Assembly (NCBI GenBank): GCA_963825415.1
Contig: CAWGTD010000014.1
Coordinates: forward strand, 150,198-214,197
Length of the DNA: 64,000 bases
Reading direction: 5' to 3'
DNA from: BP-464 sp963825415
Lineage (GTDB): Bacteria > Actinomycetota > Thermoleophilia > Solirubrobacterales > Solirubrobacteraceae
Shown: piece by piece, positions 54,994 to 64,000 of the stretch
Layout: each line of letters starts with the position of its first letter
How positions within the stretch are numbered: the first letter of the stretch is position 1
Translations under genes and position numbers: made by a program
The notes under the pieces: generated by a model
Seen by the model: the letters and a program-made list of their open reading frames with translations, nothing else
What the model was told of the DNA's origin: nothing
The model's database searches: none

Positions 54994-55156
54994 TGTCGTG
55001 ATTCGTTAGTTCGCTGGCAGTCTGCGGGCGTCTCGCCGCCCGTGGCGGCGGCCGGCTCCTCGCCTGTACCACCGGTACAGGCTTCGTCGTCGCCCACCAC
55101 CACGAACGACGGTCCGAGCCGCAGGCTGAGACCGAACTTCCGAATCACGCCACTAG
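54990..55156. repeat. 167-bp inverted-repeat element between convergent genes
   Basis: The ends are imperfect 24-bp inverted repeats: CTAGTGTCGTGATTCGTTAG... at 54990-55013 and its reverse complement (21 of 24 bases) at 55133-55156. Each arm contains the stop codon of a flanking convergent gene (TAG at 54991, CTA at 55153). The interior has further palindromes: GCCGCCCGTGGCGGC, and GCCTGTACC-ACC-GGTACAGGC (55062-55082 region). It looks like a MITE-like element or a large bidirectional terminator/structured RNA. Confidence 0.6.
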
Positions 55157-56100
55157 CCGAAGAGCGGCAGCCGGCGGCGGCGCGCCAGCGCGTCCATGCC
55201 GGCCTGGATGCTCTCGCGGACCTCTTCGTACTTGGCGTCGACGTAGGCCTCGTCGTCGGCCTTCTTGGGGTCGCGGGCGACCTTGATCGGCTCCTGGAAG
55301 GCGGTGCGGATCTTGGCCGGGAGCGGGATCTCGGGCAGCAGTGCCGGCGCGATCCCCCATGGTGCGCTGATCGCGATCGGGAACATCTTCAGCCGCGCGA
55401 CCTTGTCGAGTCCGAGCAGCTTCGCCAGCCTTTTGCCCGTCGCCAGCACCGGCATCGAGTCCGGCCCGCCGACGGTCGAGAACGGCACGATCGGCACGCC
55501 GCTCTTGATCGCCAGCCGGACGAACCCCTTGCGCCCGGCGAGGATCGCCTCGTCGCGCTTGGTCCACGGGCGCAGCGAGTCGACCTCGCCGCCGGGCCAC
55601 AGCGCCACGTCGTGGCCGGCCGCCAGCGCGGCGGCGATGCTGTCCGGCGCGGCGGGCAGCACGCCCATCCGGCGGAAGTAGCTGCCGACGAGCGGCAGCG
55701 CCATCAGGGCGTCGTGCGCGGTGCCGTGCAGCGGGCGCGAGTCGCCGAAGCGCCGCCACCACTGCACGCCGACGGTCCACGCATCCCAGACGAACGGCGC
55801 GCCGGAGTGGATGCCGACCAGCAGCACGGGCGGGTCGGGCAGCTTCTCCCAGCCCTCGACCTCCTGGCGAAACCAGTAGTCGACGAGCGGGTTCCACAGC
55901 AGCTTCTGGCGGTTCATGAAGTCGTAGTCGGGGCCGTCGAGCGTCCACTCGCCGGCGCGATCGGCGACCCAGCCGGCGGCGCCGGTGGTCTCCTCGCGGC
56001 GGGCGGCGACCTTGCGCTTGGCCTGCTCGGCGTGGCGCTGGGCCTGGGTCTTGCGGGGCGCGGTGGAGCGCTTCGCGCGCGTCTTCTGGGCGGTTGCCAT
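55153..56100 (-). CDS. lysophospholipid acyltransferase-like protein
   Basis: 315 residues. A basic N-terminal tail of about 40 residues (Lys/Arg/Ala) precedes a PlsC-like domain: LLVGIHSGAPFVWDAWTVG stands in for the HxxxxD motif, and ALWPGGEVDSLRPWTKR and GVPIVPFSTVGGPDSMPV follow as in the LPLAT family. No membrane helix is obvious. It probably acylates a lysolipid. The stop lies within the right arm of the inverted-repeat element. Confidence 0.82.
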   Translation of the reverse strand: MATAQKTRAKRSTAPRKTQAQRHAEQAKRKVAARREETTGAAGWVADRAGEWTLDGPDYDFMNRQKLLWNPLVDYWFRQEVEGWEKLPDPPVLLVGIHSGAPFVWDAWTVGVQWWRRFGDSRPLHGTAHDALMALPLVGSYFRRMGVLPAAPDSIAAALAAGHDVALWPGGEVDSLRPWTKRDEAILAGRKGFVRLAIKSGVPIVPFSTVGGPDSMPVLATGKRLAKLLGLDKVARLKMFPIAISAPWGIAPALLPEIPLPAKIRTAFQEPIKVARDPKKADDEAYVDAKYEEVRESIQAGMDALARRRRLPLFG

Positions 56101-56162
56101 CTATCTCCTCCTCGCAGTTCGCGTACCCGGCCGGCGGCCGGACGACACGGCGCCCCGCGATG

Positions 56163-57745
56163 ATGTGCGCGGTGAACGAGGCCGAATTCCTGATCGGAGG
56201 GCTGCTCATCGCCGTCGCCGGGCTCAGCGCGCTGGCGCGGCAGCTGGGCCTGCCCTACCCGATCGTGCTGGTGGTGGGTGGGACGCTGGCCGGCTTCGTC
56301 CCGGGGATGCCCGACATCAACCTCGACCCGGACGTGGTGCTGGTCGTCTTCCTGCCGCCTCTGCTCTACGCCGCCGCCTTCTTCGCCAACCTCGCCGACC
56401 TGCGGGCGTCGCTGCGCGGCATCACCTTGAACGCGGTCGGGCTCGTGCTGCTCACGATCTTCGCGGTCGCGCTCGTCGCACACGAGTTGAACGGATGCCA
56501 TGGGCCGCAGCGTTCACGCTCGGCGCGGTCGTCTCGCCGACCGACCCGCTCGCCGGCGCGCAGATCATGCGGCGCCTCGGCGTGCCGCGGCGGATGGTCA
56601 GCGCCGTCGAGGGCGAGGGCCTGTTCAACGACGCCTCCGCGCTGGTGGCCTTCAAGGTCGCGGTTGCCGCGGTCGTCGGCGGCAGCTTCTCGGTCACCGA
56701 CGCCGGGCTGACGTTCGTCGCCGGCGCTGCGGGCGGGATCGCCATCGGCCTGGTCGTCGGTTGGGTCATCGCCTGGATCCGCGGGCGAACGACCGACACG
56801 CAGGTGAGCATCACGATCTCGCTGCTCTCCGGTTACGCGGCGTTCGTCCCGGCCGACGTGCTCGGCGCCTCCGGCGTGCTCGCCGCGGTGACGACCGGCA
56901 TCTACATGGGCGTGCGCGGTCCGAGCATCATCGACGCGCGTACGCGCCTGCAGGGCTTCTTCGTCTGGGACATCGTCGACTTCCTGATCAACGCGACGCT
57001 GTTCGTGCTGGTCGGCCTGCAGCTGCACACCGTCGTCGAAGCGCTGAGCGGCTCGGCGCTGACGCTCGCCGGCTACGCGCTTGCGGTGAGCGGCGTAGTC
57101 GTGGCGATGCGCGTGGCCTGGATGTTCGGCAGCCGGTACATCATCCGGCTCGACCGTCGCTACGCGCGGCGCGCGGGGCGCGTCGGCTGGCGACCGCGGC
57201 TGGTCATCGCCTGGAGCGGCATGCGCGGCGCCGTCTCGCTGGCCGCGGCGCTGGCGATCCCGTTGGAGACCGACGCGGGCACGCCGTTCCCCGACCGCAA
57301 CCTGATCATCTTCCTGACCTTCGCGGTGATCTTCGCGACCCTGGTCGCGCAGGGTCTGACGCTCGGCATGGTGATCCGCCGGCTCGGCATCGAGGACGGC
57401 GGCGACAGCGACGGCGAGGAGATCCGCGCCCGCCTCGTGGCGTCGACGGCCGCGCTCGAGCGCCTCGACGAGCTCGCCGCCGAGCCGTGGACGCGCGACG
57501 ACACCGTCCAGCGCATGCGCGGCCTCTACGAGTACCGCCAGCGGCGCTTCAAGGCCCAGGCGGGCAAGATCGACGACGACGGCTACGAGGACCGCTCGCT
57601 CGTCTACCAGCGGACCGTCCAGTCGGTGCTCGCCGCGCAGCGCGAGGCGCTGATCGCGCTGCGCAACGAAGGCACGATCTCCAACGAGGTGATGAACCGC
57701 GTCGTGCGCGAGTTCGACCTCGAAGAGTCGCGGCTGGAGATCTAG
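56163..57745 (+). CDS. Na+/H+ antiporter (CPA1/NhaP type), one frameshift
   Basis: About 527 residues with 10-12 helices. The first frame reads EAEFLIGGLLIAVAGLSALA and FLPPLLYAAAFFANLADLR to VALVAHEL, then slips at about 56486-56492; one missing base (G) restores the family continuation MPWAAAFTLGAVVSPTDPLA. The ion-binding region GEGLFNDASALVAFKVAVAA and the later IAWSGMRGAVSLAAALAIP are diagnostic. A long acidic cytoplasmic tail follows. An ATG at 56160 or GTG at 56172 are alternative starts. It ends immediately before the convergent propeller gene (TAG then CTA). Confidence 0.85.
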
Positions 57746-59144
57746 CTAGCGGCGCATGCGCAGGTTGACAGCCGCGGCGACGTAGCCGGCGCGCGTCGCG
57801 GTCACGTGGACGCGCTTGCCGCGCCCGGTCAACGCGAGGCTCGCCTTGCCCGCCGCGTCGGTGGTGTCGCTCTTGCCACCGCCGGACACCTTCGCGCCCG
57901 CCACCGGGTCGCCGGCGTCGGTGACCTTGAAGCGCACGGTCGTGCGGCGGCCGCGGCGCAGCTTGGACGGCGAGGCGGAGAGCGACAGGCCCGGGGCCGC
58001 CACCGTGGTCCATGTGGCCACGCCGGGAGCGGCGCCCAGCGTGAACGTCGCGAACACCTGCACCGAGCTGCTCGTCGCGTTGGCGTCGACGCGGTAGGAG
58101 GACGACGCGCCGGCCGGGACTGCGCAGCGCAACGGTCGCGCCCCATCGCGTCGCCTGCTTGTTCGAACGCGCGGCGAAGACCGCCGGCTTGCCGCCCGAA
58201 GCCGTCTTCCACACGGCCCACAGGCGGCCGTCGGGCGCAGCGGCGATCGAGGCGCTCGCGCCGCTCAGACGGCGGGCGAGGCGTGCGGTCTGGCCTGCGC
58301 CCACGCGCCACACCCGCACCGTGTCGAGCGACGGGTAGCCGGTGGCGAAGGCGGTGTAGAAGCCACCGCCGACGCGTGCGACGATCGGTGTGCGGCCGAT
58401 CGGGCCGACCCGCATGTTCGACGTGTCGGGCATGTTGACCGCAGAGCCCACCGGCGAGCCGTCGGCCGCGACGTCCTGGGCGTAGAGGCCGAGGTGGCCG
58501 GTGGCGTTGGAGTACCACGCCATCACGGCGCGACCTGCGGCATCCGAGGCGATCCCGGTGTCGTAGCCGTAGTTGCCGAGCGGAGGCTGGTAGTTGAAGT
58601 TCGGTGTCGCCGGGCTCAGTCCGGAATGGACCCAGGTGCCCAGCGTGCCGGCCCACGCCTCGAGCGGGGTGCCGTTGGGAAGCACCGTGGCGGCGACCGG
58701 GCTGCCGTAGGCCTGCGCGCCGTCCGGCACGACCGAGCCCGGCTGAAGGGCCCAGGTCGCGCCCCCATCGGCCGAGGCCGCCGTGTTGAGCTCCTCGTTG
58801 GTCTCGTTGGGCTGGGTCGTCCGGATCCCGCCCCAGAACACCCGCAGGCCGCCGGGGGCGACCACGATCGCCGGGTTCCCGATGACCGCCCAGCCCGTCT
58901 GGATCGGGCTCGGCGCGCCGATCGCACCGTTCGGCGCGATCGCCGTGTGCAGCAGGTCCATGGTGTTGGGCCCCGTCTTGCGCAGCCACGCGACGTGCAG
59001 CACGCCGTCGCCGGTACGCGCCGTCGAGACCTGGTCGATGTTGGAGCCGTCGGACGCGGTTACCTGCTTCCACGCGGCGGCGGGCGCGGGCGCACAGAGC
59101 GCCACCAGTCCGATGACCAGAAGGACGAATCGGCGGATCGGCAT
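57746..59144 (-). CDS. secreted beta-propeller protein with C-terminal Ig-like domain, one frameshift
   Basis: About 466 residues. The signal peptide is FVLLVIGLVALCAPAPAAAW. The body is repeat-rich (SADGGATWALQPG, GGLRVFWGGIRT, VRVWRVGAGQTARL), like sialidase/BNR propellers. Near 58116-58118 (GGG on the plus strand) the frame slips from ATVALRSP to AGASSSYRVDANATSSSVQ. The tail is an Ig-like domain (SPSKLRRGRRTTVRFKVTDA, AKVSGGGKSDTTDAAGKASL). Enzymatic function is not established. Confidence 0.72.
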
Positions 59145-59284
59145 ATGAATCTCCCCTGCCTCGAGTGCACAGCGAGCGTACTCGACGTCGTTCGCGCCAA
59201 ATCGTTTCGCTGCGGCCCTGCCGGCGGGTCACCCTCCGGACCAATGTCACATTCATGAGGGCGGTACGTGGCACCATTCCAGGC

Positions 59285-60631
59285 GTGAGCCGCCGCCCTC
59301 CCGGCCCCCGCGCGCCCGCGATCGTCCAGGCGCTGCGCTACTCGCGCAACGCACTGGGCTTCTTCGTGAAGATGCACGAGCGCTACGGCGACGTCTTCCG
59401 GCTCTCGTTCCCGTCGTTCCGCAACGTCGTCTACGTCGCCGAGCCGGGGCTCGTCAAGGAGCTGTTCACCGGCGACCCGGCCGAGCTGCACGCCGGCAAG
59501 GCCAACGCCACGATTCTCGAGCCCGCGGTCGGCCCGAGCTCGGTGCTGACGCTCGACGGCGCGAGCACATGCGCCAGCGCAAGCTGCTGCTCGCGCCGTT
59601 CCACGGGCGGGCGATCGACCGCTACCGCGAGGTGATGCTCGCCAGCGTGCGGCGCGACCTCGACACGTGGCCGGTCGGCGAGCCGTTCGCGTTGCGCGAC
59701 CACACCCAGCGCATAACGCTCGACGTGATCCTGCGCGCGGTCTACGGACTCGGCGAGGACGACGACCTCGAGGAGGCCCACGCCGTCACCGACGAGTTCG
59801 CCAAGACCAGCCAGGCGCTCGTGCTGCCCGAGCCGCTGCGGCGCTCGTTCGGGTCGCGCAGCCCGTGGGCGCGCTTTTTGCGGGCGCGCGCCGAGCTCGA
59901 CAGGCTCGTCTACGACGCGATCGCCGAGCACCGCGCCGCCGGGGACCTCGACGAACGCGACGACGTCCTGTCGTTGCTGATGCGCGCCCGCGACGAGGAC
60001 GGCAACGAGCCGACCGACCGCGAGCTGCGCGACGAGCTGGTGACGGTGGTCGGCGCCGGCCACGAGACGACCGCCACCGCGCTGGCGTGGGCGGTCGAGC
60101 GGCTGCTGCGCCACCCCGACGTGCTCGAGCGGCTGCGCACGTCGCTGCGCGACGGCGAGGACGACTACCTCGACGCGGTGATCAAGGAGACGCTGCGCGT
60201 TCGCCCGATCATCGCCGACGTCGCGCGCAAGGCGATGGTGCCGACGAAGGTCGGCGACTACACCGTGCCGGCCGGCACGCTGATCCTCGCCTCGATCGTC
60301 GCGCTGCACTTCCGCGAGGACCTCTACGAGGACCCGTGGACGTTCAAGCCCGAGCGCTGGCTCGACGGCGCGCCCGACTCGTACGCGTGGATCCCGTTCG
60401 GCGGCGGCGTGCGCCGCTGCCTCGGCGCGGCGTTCGCGCACGAGGAGATGAAGATCGTCCTGCGAGGAAATCGTGCTGCGCGCGGACCTCCGCGCCGTGT
60501 CTTCCGCCGATGAGCCGCCAGTGATGCGCAACATCACGCTGGCGCCGAAGTACGGCGGGCTGGTGAAACTCGCCGCGCCGCTGCGGGCGCCGGAGGAGTT
60601 GATCGCTCCGGCGGCCGCCGCGGCGGGCTGA
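59285..60631 (+). CDS. cytochrome P450, two compensating frameshifts
   Basis: About 448 residues. The I-helix motif is GAGHETTATALAWAVERLL, the K-helix ExxR is in IKETLRVRPII, and the haem-binding loop is FGGGVRRCLGAAFA. The frame slips at about 59562 (one base lost) after LTLDGA and resumes with EHMRQRKLLLAPFHGRAID; near 60463-60467 one extra base shifts it back so the tail reads EIVLRADLRAVSSADEPP to the TGA at 60631. GTG 59285 starts the conserved RRPPGPRAPAIVQALRY. Redox partner not in the window. Confidence 0.85.
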
Positions 60632-60641
60632 AGCTGCGGTC

Positions 60642-60845
60642 CTAGATGACCGTGACGTTGACGGCCTTGGGACCCTTGTCCCCGGCCTCGGCCTCGTAGG
60701 AGACCTTCGCGCCCTCGGCGAGCGAACGGTAACCGTCGCTCTGGATCGCCTGATGATGGACGAAGAGGTCCTTGCCAGGCTCATCGGGTGTGATGAAGCC
60801 AAAGCCCTTCTCGTCGCTGAACCACTTCACGGTGCCAGTAGGCAT
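60642..60845 (-). CDS. cold-shock protein (CspA family), second copy
   Basis: Sixty-seven residues, highly similar to the copy at 17588-17791: [20 protein letters not shown] with RNP1, DLFVHH (RNP2), and the same DKGPKAVNV end. ATG 60845 has AGGAGGAAG upstream, a near-perfect site. A leader of 80 bp or more with a hairpin precedes it, as in cold-inducible csp genes. Confidence 0.96.
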   Translation of the reverse strand: MPTGTVKWFSDEKGFGFITPDEPGKDLFVHHQAIQSDGYRSLAEGAKVSYEAEAGDKGPKAVNVTVI

Positions 60846-60926
60846 GTGTGTACTTCCTCCTGCTCGAGTGCTTACGTGCGGGAGGTAGCTGTTGAAGCGA
60901 CGACCTGCTTACGTCTGCACGACGGT

Positions 60927-60944
60927 GTCGAGCGAAAGCTCGAC
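60927..60944 (-). promoter_or_regulatory. hairpin in the csp leader
   Basis: GTCGAGC and GCTCGAC pair across a 4-nt loop, 82 bp upstream of the csp start. A structured 5' leader is typical of cold-shock mRNAs and could act as a thermosensor; no proof here. Confidence 0.35.
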
Positions 60945-61034
60945 CTTTACACGGCGCAGGGTAGCGCGATTCGCCCCGTGTCAAGGGCCGGCCGAGGCAA
61001 CGCGCCGCCCGCGCCGCCTCGGCCGGTCGGAATG

Positions 61035-61265
61035 TCAGGCGGCCGCCGGCGACCCGGCGAGGACCTCCTTGACGCCCTCGGTGGTGACCGGGCGCCCGCC
61101 GATCGTCAGCTGGCCGCTCGAGATGTCATCGACGATGACCCAGGTCAGTCCGCGAACCGGCTCGCCCACGACCGACACGATCGTCTCGGTGAACTGCTCG
61201 GCGATCTCCGCCTTCTGGTCGTCGGAGAGCACACCCTCCATGACACGACAGTTGATGTACGGCAT
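61035..61265 (-). CDS. 4-oxalocrotonate tautomerase family protein
   Basis: Seventy-six residues. Proline immediately after Met (PYINCRVMEGVLSDDQKAEI) is the catalytic Pro-1, and the rest matches 4-OT length and pattern (ETIVSVVGEPVRGLTWVIVD). It forms hexamers in the family and catalyses enol-keto tautomerisation. Physiological substrate unknown. Confidence 0.9.
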   Translation of the reverse strand: MPYINCRVMEGVLSDDQKAEIAEQFTETIVSVVGEPVRGLTWVIVDDISSGQLTIGGRPVTTEGVKEVLAGSPAAA

Positions 61266-61334
61266 TCGAAGCCTCCCTCGATTGATTGACGAGGGCGCAG
61301 CAAACGCGACGGCCGTGTGAGCGGGCGTGTGAGG

Positions 61335-63137
61335 TCAGGCGGGCACAGCCGGTCCGACGAGCGCGTCGAGCACCGGGTTGTCGATCTCGGCGGCGAGCAG
61401 GCGGGCCGATTCCAGCGCTCCCGGGACACCGAGGCGGCCGCGGTGGACGAGCGCGCGCACCACCAGCTCGCGCAGGCCACAGCGCTCGGCCAGCTCGGCG
61501 AGCCGGTCGACGGTTTCTGCGGCGCCCTCGTCACCCGTCTCCACGGCGAGCCCGGCCGCGGCGTCGAGCACGCGCGCATGGACCCACTGGTAGGCGTCGG
61601 AGACGCGGGTCGTTCGCGCGAGGGCGTCGGCGAGCAGTTCGCGCGCCCTGTCGGTGTCACCGTTGTGCGCGGCCAGGAGCCCCATCAGCCGGGCGTTCAT
61701 CCCCTCCCAGCACGGATCGCCCAGCCGGCAGGCGAGCCGAAACGCGCGGTCAAGCCGCTCAGCGGCCTGATCAGGGCGGCCCGTCATCAGCGACAGCTCC
61801 GCCCGCAGCGATTCGGGAAACGGCCGGAAGGAGGTCCAACGTTCGGCTGCGACGAGAGCGAGGCTCTCGTCGATCACCGACAGCGCGAGGGCGGTGTCGC
61901 CCCGCAGCAGATGGATGCGTCCGATCAGCGCCAGCGAGAGGGCCGCCTGCCGGCGTTGGCCGCAACGCTCCGCGCGGGCGACCGAGCGGTTCAGCAGGTC
62001 GAGCGCGGCGGCGTAGTGAGCGCGGTCGGACAGGGCCATGCCGCGCACGCCCTGAAGCGCGCAGAGCTCCTCGTTTCCTTGCGCGAGCTCGGTCGCGCGG
62101 GTCAGCCAGCGACCGGCCGATGGGCCACGCCCGGCCTGGACGTCGATGTATCCCAGCTCGCGGCTCGCAGCCGCAGCGGTGGCCCGCTCGCCATGTTCCT
62201 CCGCGAGCCGCAGCGCTTCGTGCAGGCGCACGGCACCCTCCTCGTCGCGGCCGCGCACCGCGTGCACGAGCGCGGACCCGAGCGCGGCAAGGCTCTGTGC
62301 TGCGAGCGCAGCGTCGCCGCTCGCGGCCGCCTCGGCGCAGGCCTGCCGGAGAATCTCCACGCCGGGTTCGACCGCGCCCGCATCGAGCGCCGCCTGGCCG
62401 GCCTCGAGCTGGCCGAGGGCGGCGTCGCTGTCGCCGACCGCGCCCGCCGCGATCGCGTCGACTTCGCCCGCCGCGGTGCGCAGCTCCGGCCCCGGCGCGA
62501 CGCCAAGCTCGCGCCGGAACAGCGCCTCGCATTCGGTCAGTTGCTGCTCCGCCGCCTGCCGTCGGCCCGCCCGCGCGAAGCAGCGGATGAGCAGCTCCTG
62601 GCCGGCCTGGTCCAGCGGGTCCTGCGAGACGAGGCGGGTGGCGAGCTCGGTCGCGCGCGGCGTGTCGCCGGCGGCCAGCCGCGCGAGCGCCTCGTCGTGG
62701 GCCATCGCTCGAGCGGCGCCGTCGAGCTGGCGACGCATCACGCCGAGCCAGGACTCGAAGACGGAGCTCGAGGGGAACGCCATGCCCTCCAGCAGCTCGC
62801 CCTCGGGTGGCTCGAACGAAGCACTGTCGCCGGGCGCCGTGAGGGCGACCACGTCGACGGCGACGTCCGGCGGAAGATCGAGCTCCAACGGATCGCCACC
62901 GACGGCATCCGGCGCGCCGAGCACCCGCCGCAGGTCAGCAAGGCTCCAGCGCAGCGCCCCCAGCGGATCGTCGGCCTCCGCGAACAGCAGCGAAGCGACG
63001 CGGCTGCGTGGAGGCGGGCGCTCGCTCAGCACGAGATAGGCCAGCAGCGCCCACGTCTTGCGCCCGCGAGGGGGCGGCATGGCGACCCCGTCGCGCTCGA
63101 TCTGCGGCGTGCCGAGCAGGCGGATGGCAAGGCTCAC
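61335..63137 (-). CDS. SARP/BTAD-type transcriptional regulator with TPR region
   Basis: A 600-residue regulator. Residues 1-95 form the winged-helix DNA-binding domain (RLLGTPQIERDGVAMPPPRG...WSLADLRRVLG); about 100-245 form the BTAD (VFESWLGVMRRQLDGAARAM, FRRELGVAPGPEL). The remaining 350 residues are TPR-like helical repeats with strong Ala/Leu/Glu (AALDLLNRSVARAERCGQ, RAEHGER). It lacks the NB-ARC ATPase of AfsR. Such proteins activate secondary or stress genes. It is divergent from DUF4242. Confidence 0.85.
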   Translation of the reverse strand: MSLAIRLLGTPQIERDGVAMPPPRGRKTWALLAYLVLSERPPPRSRVASLLFAEADDPLGALRWSLADLRRVLGAPDAVGGDPLELDLPPDVAVDVVALTAPGDSASFEPPEGELLEGMAFPSSSVFESWLGVMRRQLDGAARAMAHDEALARLAAGDTPRATELATRLVSQDPLDQAGQELLIRCFARAGRRQAAEQQLTECEALFRRELGVAPGPELRTAAGEVDAIAAGAVGDSDAALGQLEAGQAALDAGAVEPGVEILRQACAEAAASGDAALAAQSLAALGSALVHAVRGRDEEGAVRLHEALRLAEEHGERATAAAASRELGYIDVQAGRGPSAGRWLTRATELAQGNEELCALQGVRGMALSDRAHYAAALDLLNRSVARAERCGQRRQAALSLALIGRIHLLRGDTALALSVIDESLALVAAERWTSFRPFPESLRAELSLMTGRPDQAAERLDRAFRLACRLGDPCWEGMNARLMGLLAAHNGDTDRARELLADALARTTRVSDAYQWVHARVLDAAAGLAVETGDEGAAETVDRLAELAERCGLRELVVRALVHRGRLGVPGALESARLLAAEIDNPVLDALVGPAVPA

Positions 63138-63190
63138 GGGGGTCCGATGATCCTACTTCTGGCTCGACCCGAAATGCGACACTGCGCCCC

Positions 63191-63454
63191 ATGCCCAGAT
63201 ACCTGCTCGAGCGCACCCTCGGCGAGGTCACCCGCGAGGAGCTCGACCGCATCGCCGCCCACTCGACGGAGATCAGGCTGGAGCGCTGGCCGGACGTCGA
63301 GTGGGAGCACACCCACGTGATCCGCACCGACGCCGGCCTGAAGGCGATCTGCCTCTACGCGTCGCCGGACAAGAAGAGCGTGCTGGAGCACGCCGAGGCG
63401 CTCGGCCTGCCCGTCGAGCGTTGCGACCTGGTCGAGACGGACCTCGGGCCATAG
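63191..63454 (+). CDS. DUF4242 (SCO4226-like nickel-binding) protein
   Basis: Eighty-seven residues: MPRYLLERTLGEVTREELD, then VEWEHTHVIRTDAGLKAICL and SVLEHAEALGLPVERCDLV. The His-rich WEHTHV and the ferredoxin-like size match DUF4242. Related Streptomyces proteins bind nickel. Its TAG abuts the stop of the convergent OsmC gene. Confidence 0.82.
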   Translation: MPRYLLERTLGEVTREELDRIAAHSTEIRLERWPDVEWEHTHVIRTDAGLKAICLYASPDKKSVLEHAEALGLPVERCDLVETDLGP

Positions 63455-63886
63455 CTAGGACTCCAGGGTGGCGTCGACCGAGATCGCGACGTTGCCGTGC
63501 AGTGCGCCCGAGATCGGGCAACCCTGGCCCGCCGCGAGTGCCGCGTTGGCGAAGCCCTCCTGATCGATCCCGGGGACCTGCCCGCTGACCACGATGTGCG
63601 AGGACTTCACGCCCACCCCAGGCTCGAACTCCACGTTCGCCGTCGCTTCGAGCCGGTCGGGCGGCGTGCCCGCTTCGGCGAGCTCGTTCGACAGCCCCAT
63701 GCAGTAACACGAGGCGTGCGCGGCGGCGAGCAGCTCCTCGGGGCTCGTCTTGCCGGCCGACCGCTCCGTGCGCGACGCCCACGTGACCGCGACCGACCCG
63801 AACGCACCGCTGTCGGGCGTCGTCGTGCCGCTTCCGGTCGCAAGGTCGCCTTCCCACACCGTCGTCGCGCTGCTCTGCGCTGCCAT
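63455..63886 (-). CDS. OsmC family peroxiredoxin
   Basis: 143 residues. The active-site cysteines are in AAHASCYCMGLSNELAEAG (first Cys) and AGQGCPISGALHGNVAISV (second Cys). The N-terminal beta region (ATTVWEGDLATGSGTTTPDS) and KTSPEELLAAAHASC are diagnostic. It detoxifies organic hydroperoxides using a thiol partner. ATG 63886. Confidence 0.92.
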   Translation of the reverse strand: MAAQSSATTVWEGDLATGSGTTTPDSGAFGSVAVTWASRTERSAGKTSPEELLAAAHASCYCMGLSNELAEAGTPPDRLEATANVEFEPGVGVKSSHIVVSGQVPGIDQEGFANAALAAGQGCPISGALHGNVAISVDATLES

Positions 63887-63902
63887 CAGGGCCCTCCTCG
63901 TG

Positions 63903-64000
63903 TCAGCGACGCTTGCGCGCGAAGGGACGCGCGCGCGTCGATGCCGTTCGCTTGACCTTGTCGCGGAACACTACGGCCGCAAGCACCTTCCGGCGGGTCG
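63903..64000 (-). CDS. 3' end of an unidentified basic protein (runs off window)
   Basis: One frame is open from the window edge to a TGA at 63903-63905, reading RRKVLAAVVFRDKVKRTAST then RARPFARKRR. This strongly basic tail has the codon use of its neighbours and ends 16 bp after the OsmC start, so it is probably the end of the preceding gene in an operon. Identity unknown. Confidence 0.4.
   Translation of the reverse strand, partial: TRRKVLAAVVFRDKVKRTASTRARPFARKRR

Overview
The window is a 64 kb piece of a very GC-rich, densely coding chromosome. Gene content points to an actinobacterial lineage, most likely Solirubrobacterales/Thermoleophilia (inference). The clues are a DUF6458 membrane protein, a short GT35 glucan phosphorylase, a deazaflavin (F420)-type Ddn protein, AbiEi/DUF559 fusion proteins, an actinobacterial-style c-di-AMP riboswitch before a wall hydrolase, many secreted proteins with basic beta-sandwich tails, and many acyl-CoA enzymes. 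I saw no rRNA, tRNA, CRISPR array, phage module or intact insertion sequence.

Layout. 1-6.1 kb: a truncated GH36-like alpha-galactosidase, a PAS protein, an MBL-fold hydrolase, and an M20 deacylase overlapping diaminopropionate ammonia-lyase. 6.3-13.1 kb: thiolase, DAHP synthase, acyl-CoA dehydrogenase coupled to a membrane zincin, DUF6458 and GNAT proteins. 13.2-20.3 kb: a lipoprotein, an acyl-CoA carboxylase beta subunit, an ApbE/ferric-reductase-like redox operon, rhodanese, cold-shock protein, cupin and an acyl-CoA ligase. 20.3-27.3 kb: a secreted sialidase-like propeller, a PLD-family enzyme, a DCC/LOG pair, a riboswitch-controlled NlpC/P60 hydrolase and a secreted clan GH-A glycosidase. 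27.4-30.4 kb: a YceI/FMN-reductase/M20 operon divergent from a TetR gene, with twin palindromic operators between them. 30.4-39.1 kb: glucan phosphorylase, a SMARCAL1-like SNF2 ATPase, a secreted esterase, a Ddn-like protein and an acyl-CoA ligase. 39.3-43.9 kb: a minor-pilin operon (PilW-, PilV- and PilX-like) and a secreted protein. 44-48.2 kb: a split rifampin-phosphotransferase/PEP-synthase-like pair coupled to an MFS exporter that carries an in-frame palindrome. 48.2-54 kb: DUF559 protein, phosphotriesterase-like hydrolase plus acyl-CoA ligase, DUF4383 with a 46-residue partner, and a DEAD-box helicase. 54-64 kb: EamA transporter, an unusual 167-bp inverted-repeat element between convergent genes, acyltransferase, Na+/H+ antiporter, secreted propeller protein, P450, a second cold-shock protein, tautomerase, a SARP/BTAD-TPR regulator, DUF4242 and OsmC.

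The genes fit an aerobic soil heterotroph: fatty-acid or aromatic-acid activation and beta-oxidation, glycogen turnover, secreted carbohydrate-active enzymes, and an oxidative-stress and redox layer. Many operons are translationally coupled through ATGA or GTGA overlaps.

At least eleven otherwise well-conserved genes carry one or two frameshifts. Several sit on or beside short homopolymers, and some occur as compensating pairs. I read these mainly as sequence errors, so I annotate the full span of each gene and mark the shift.
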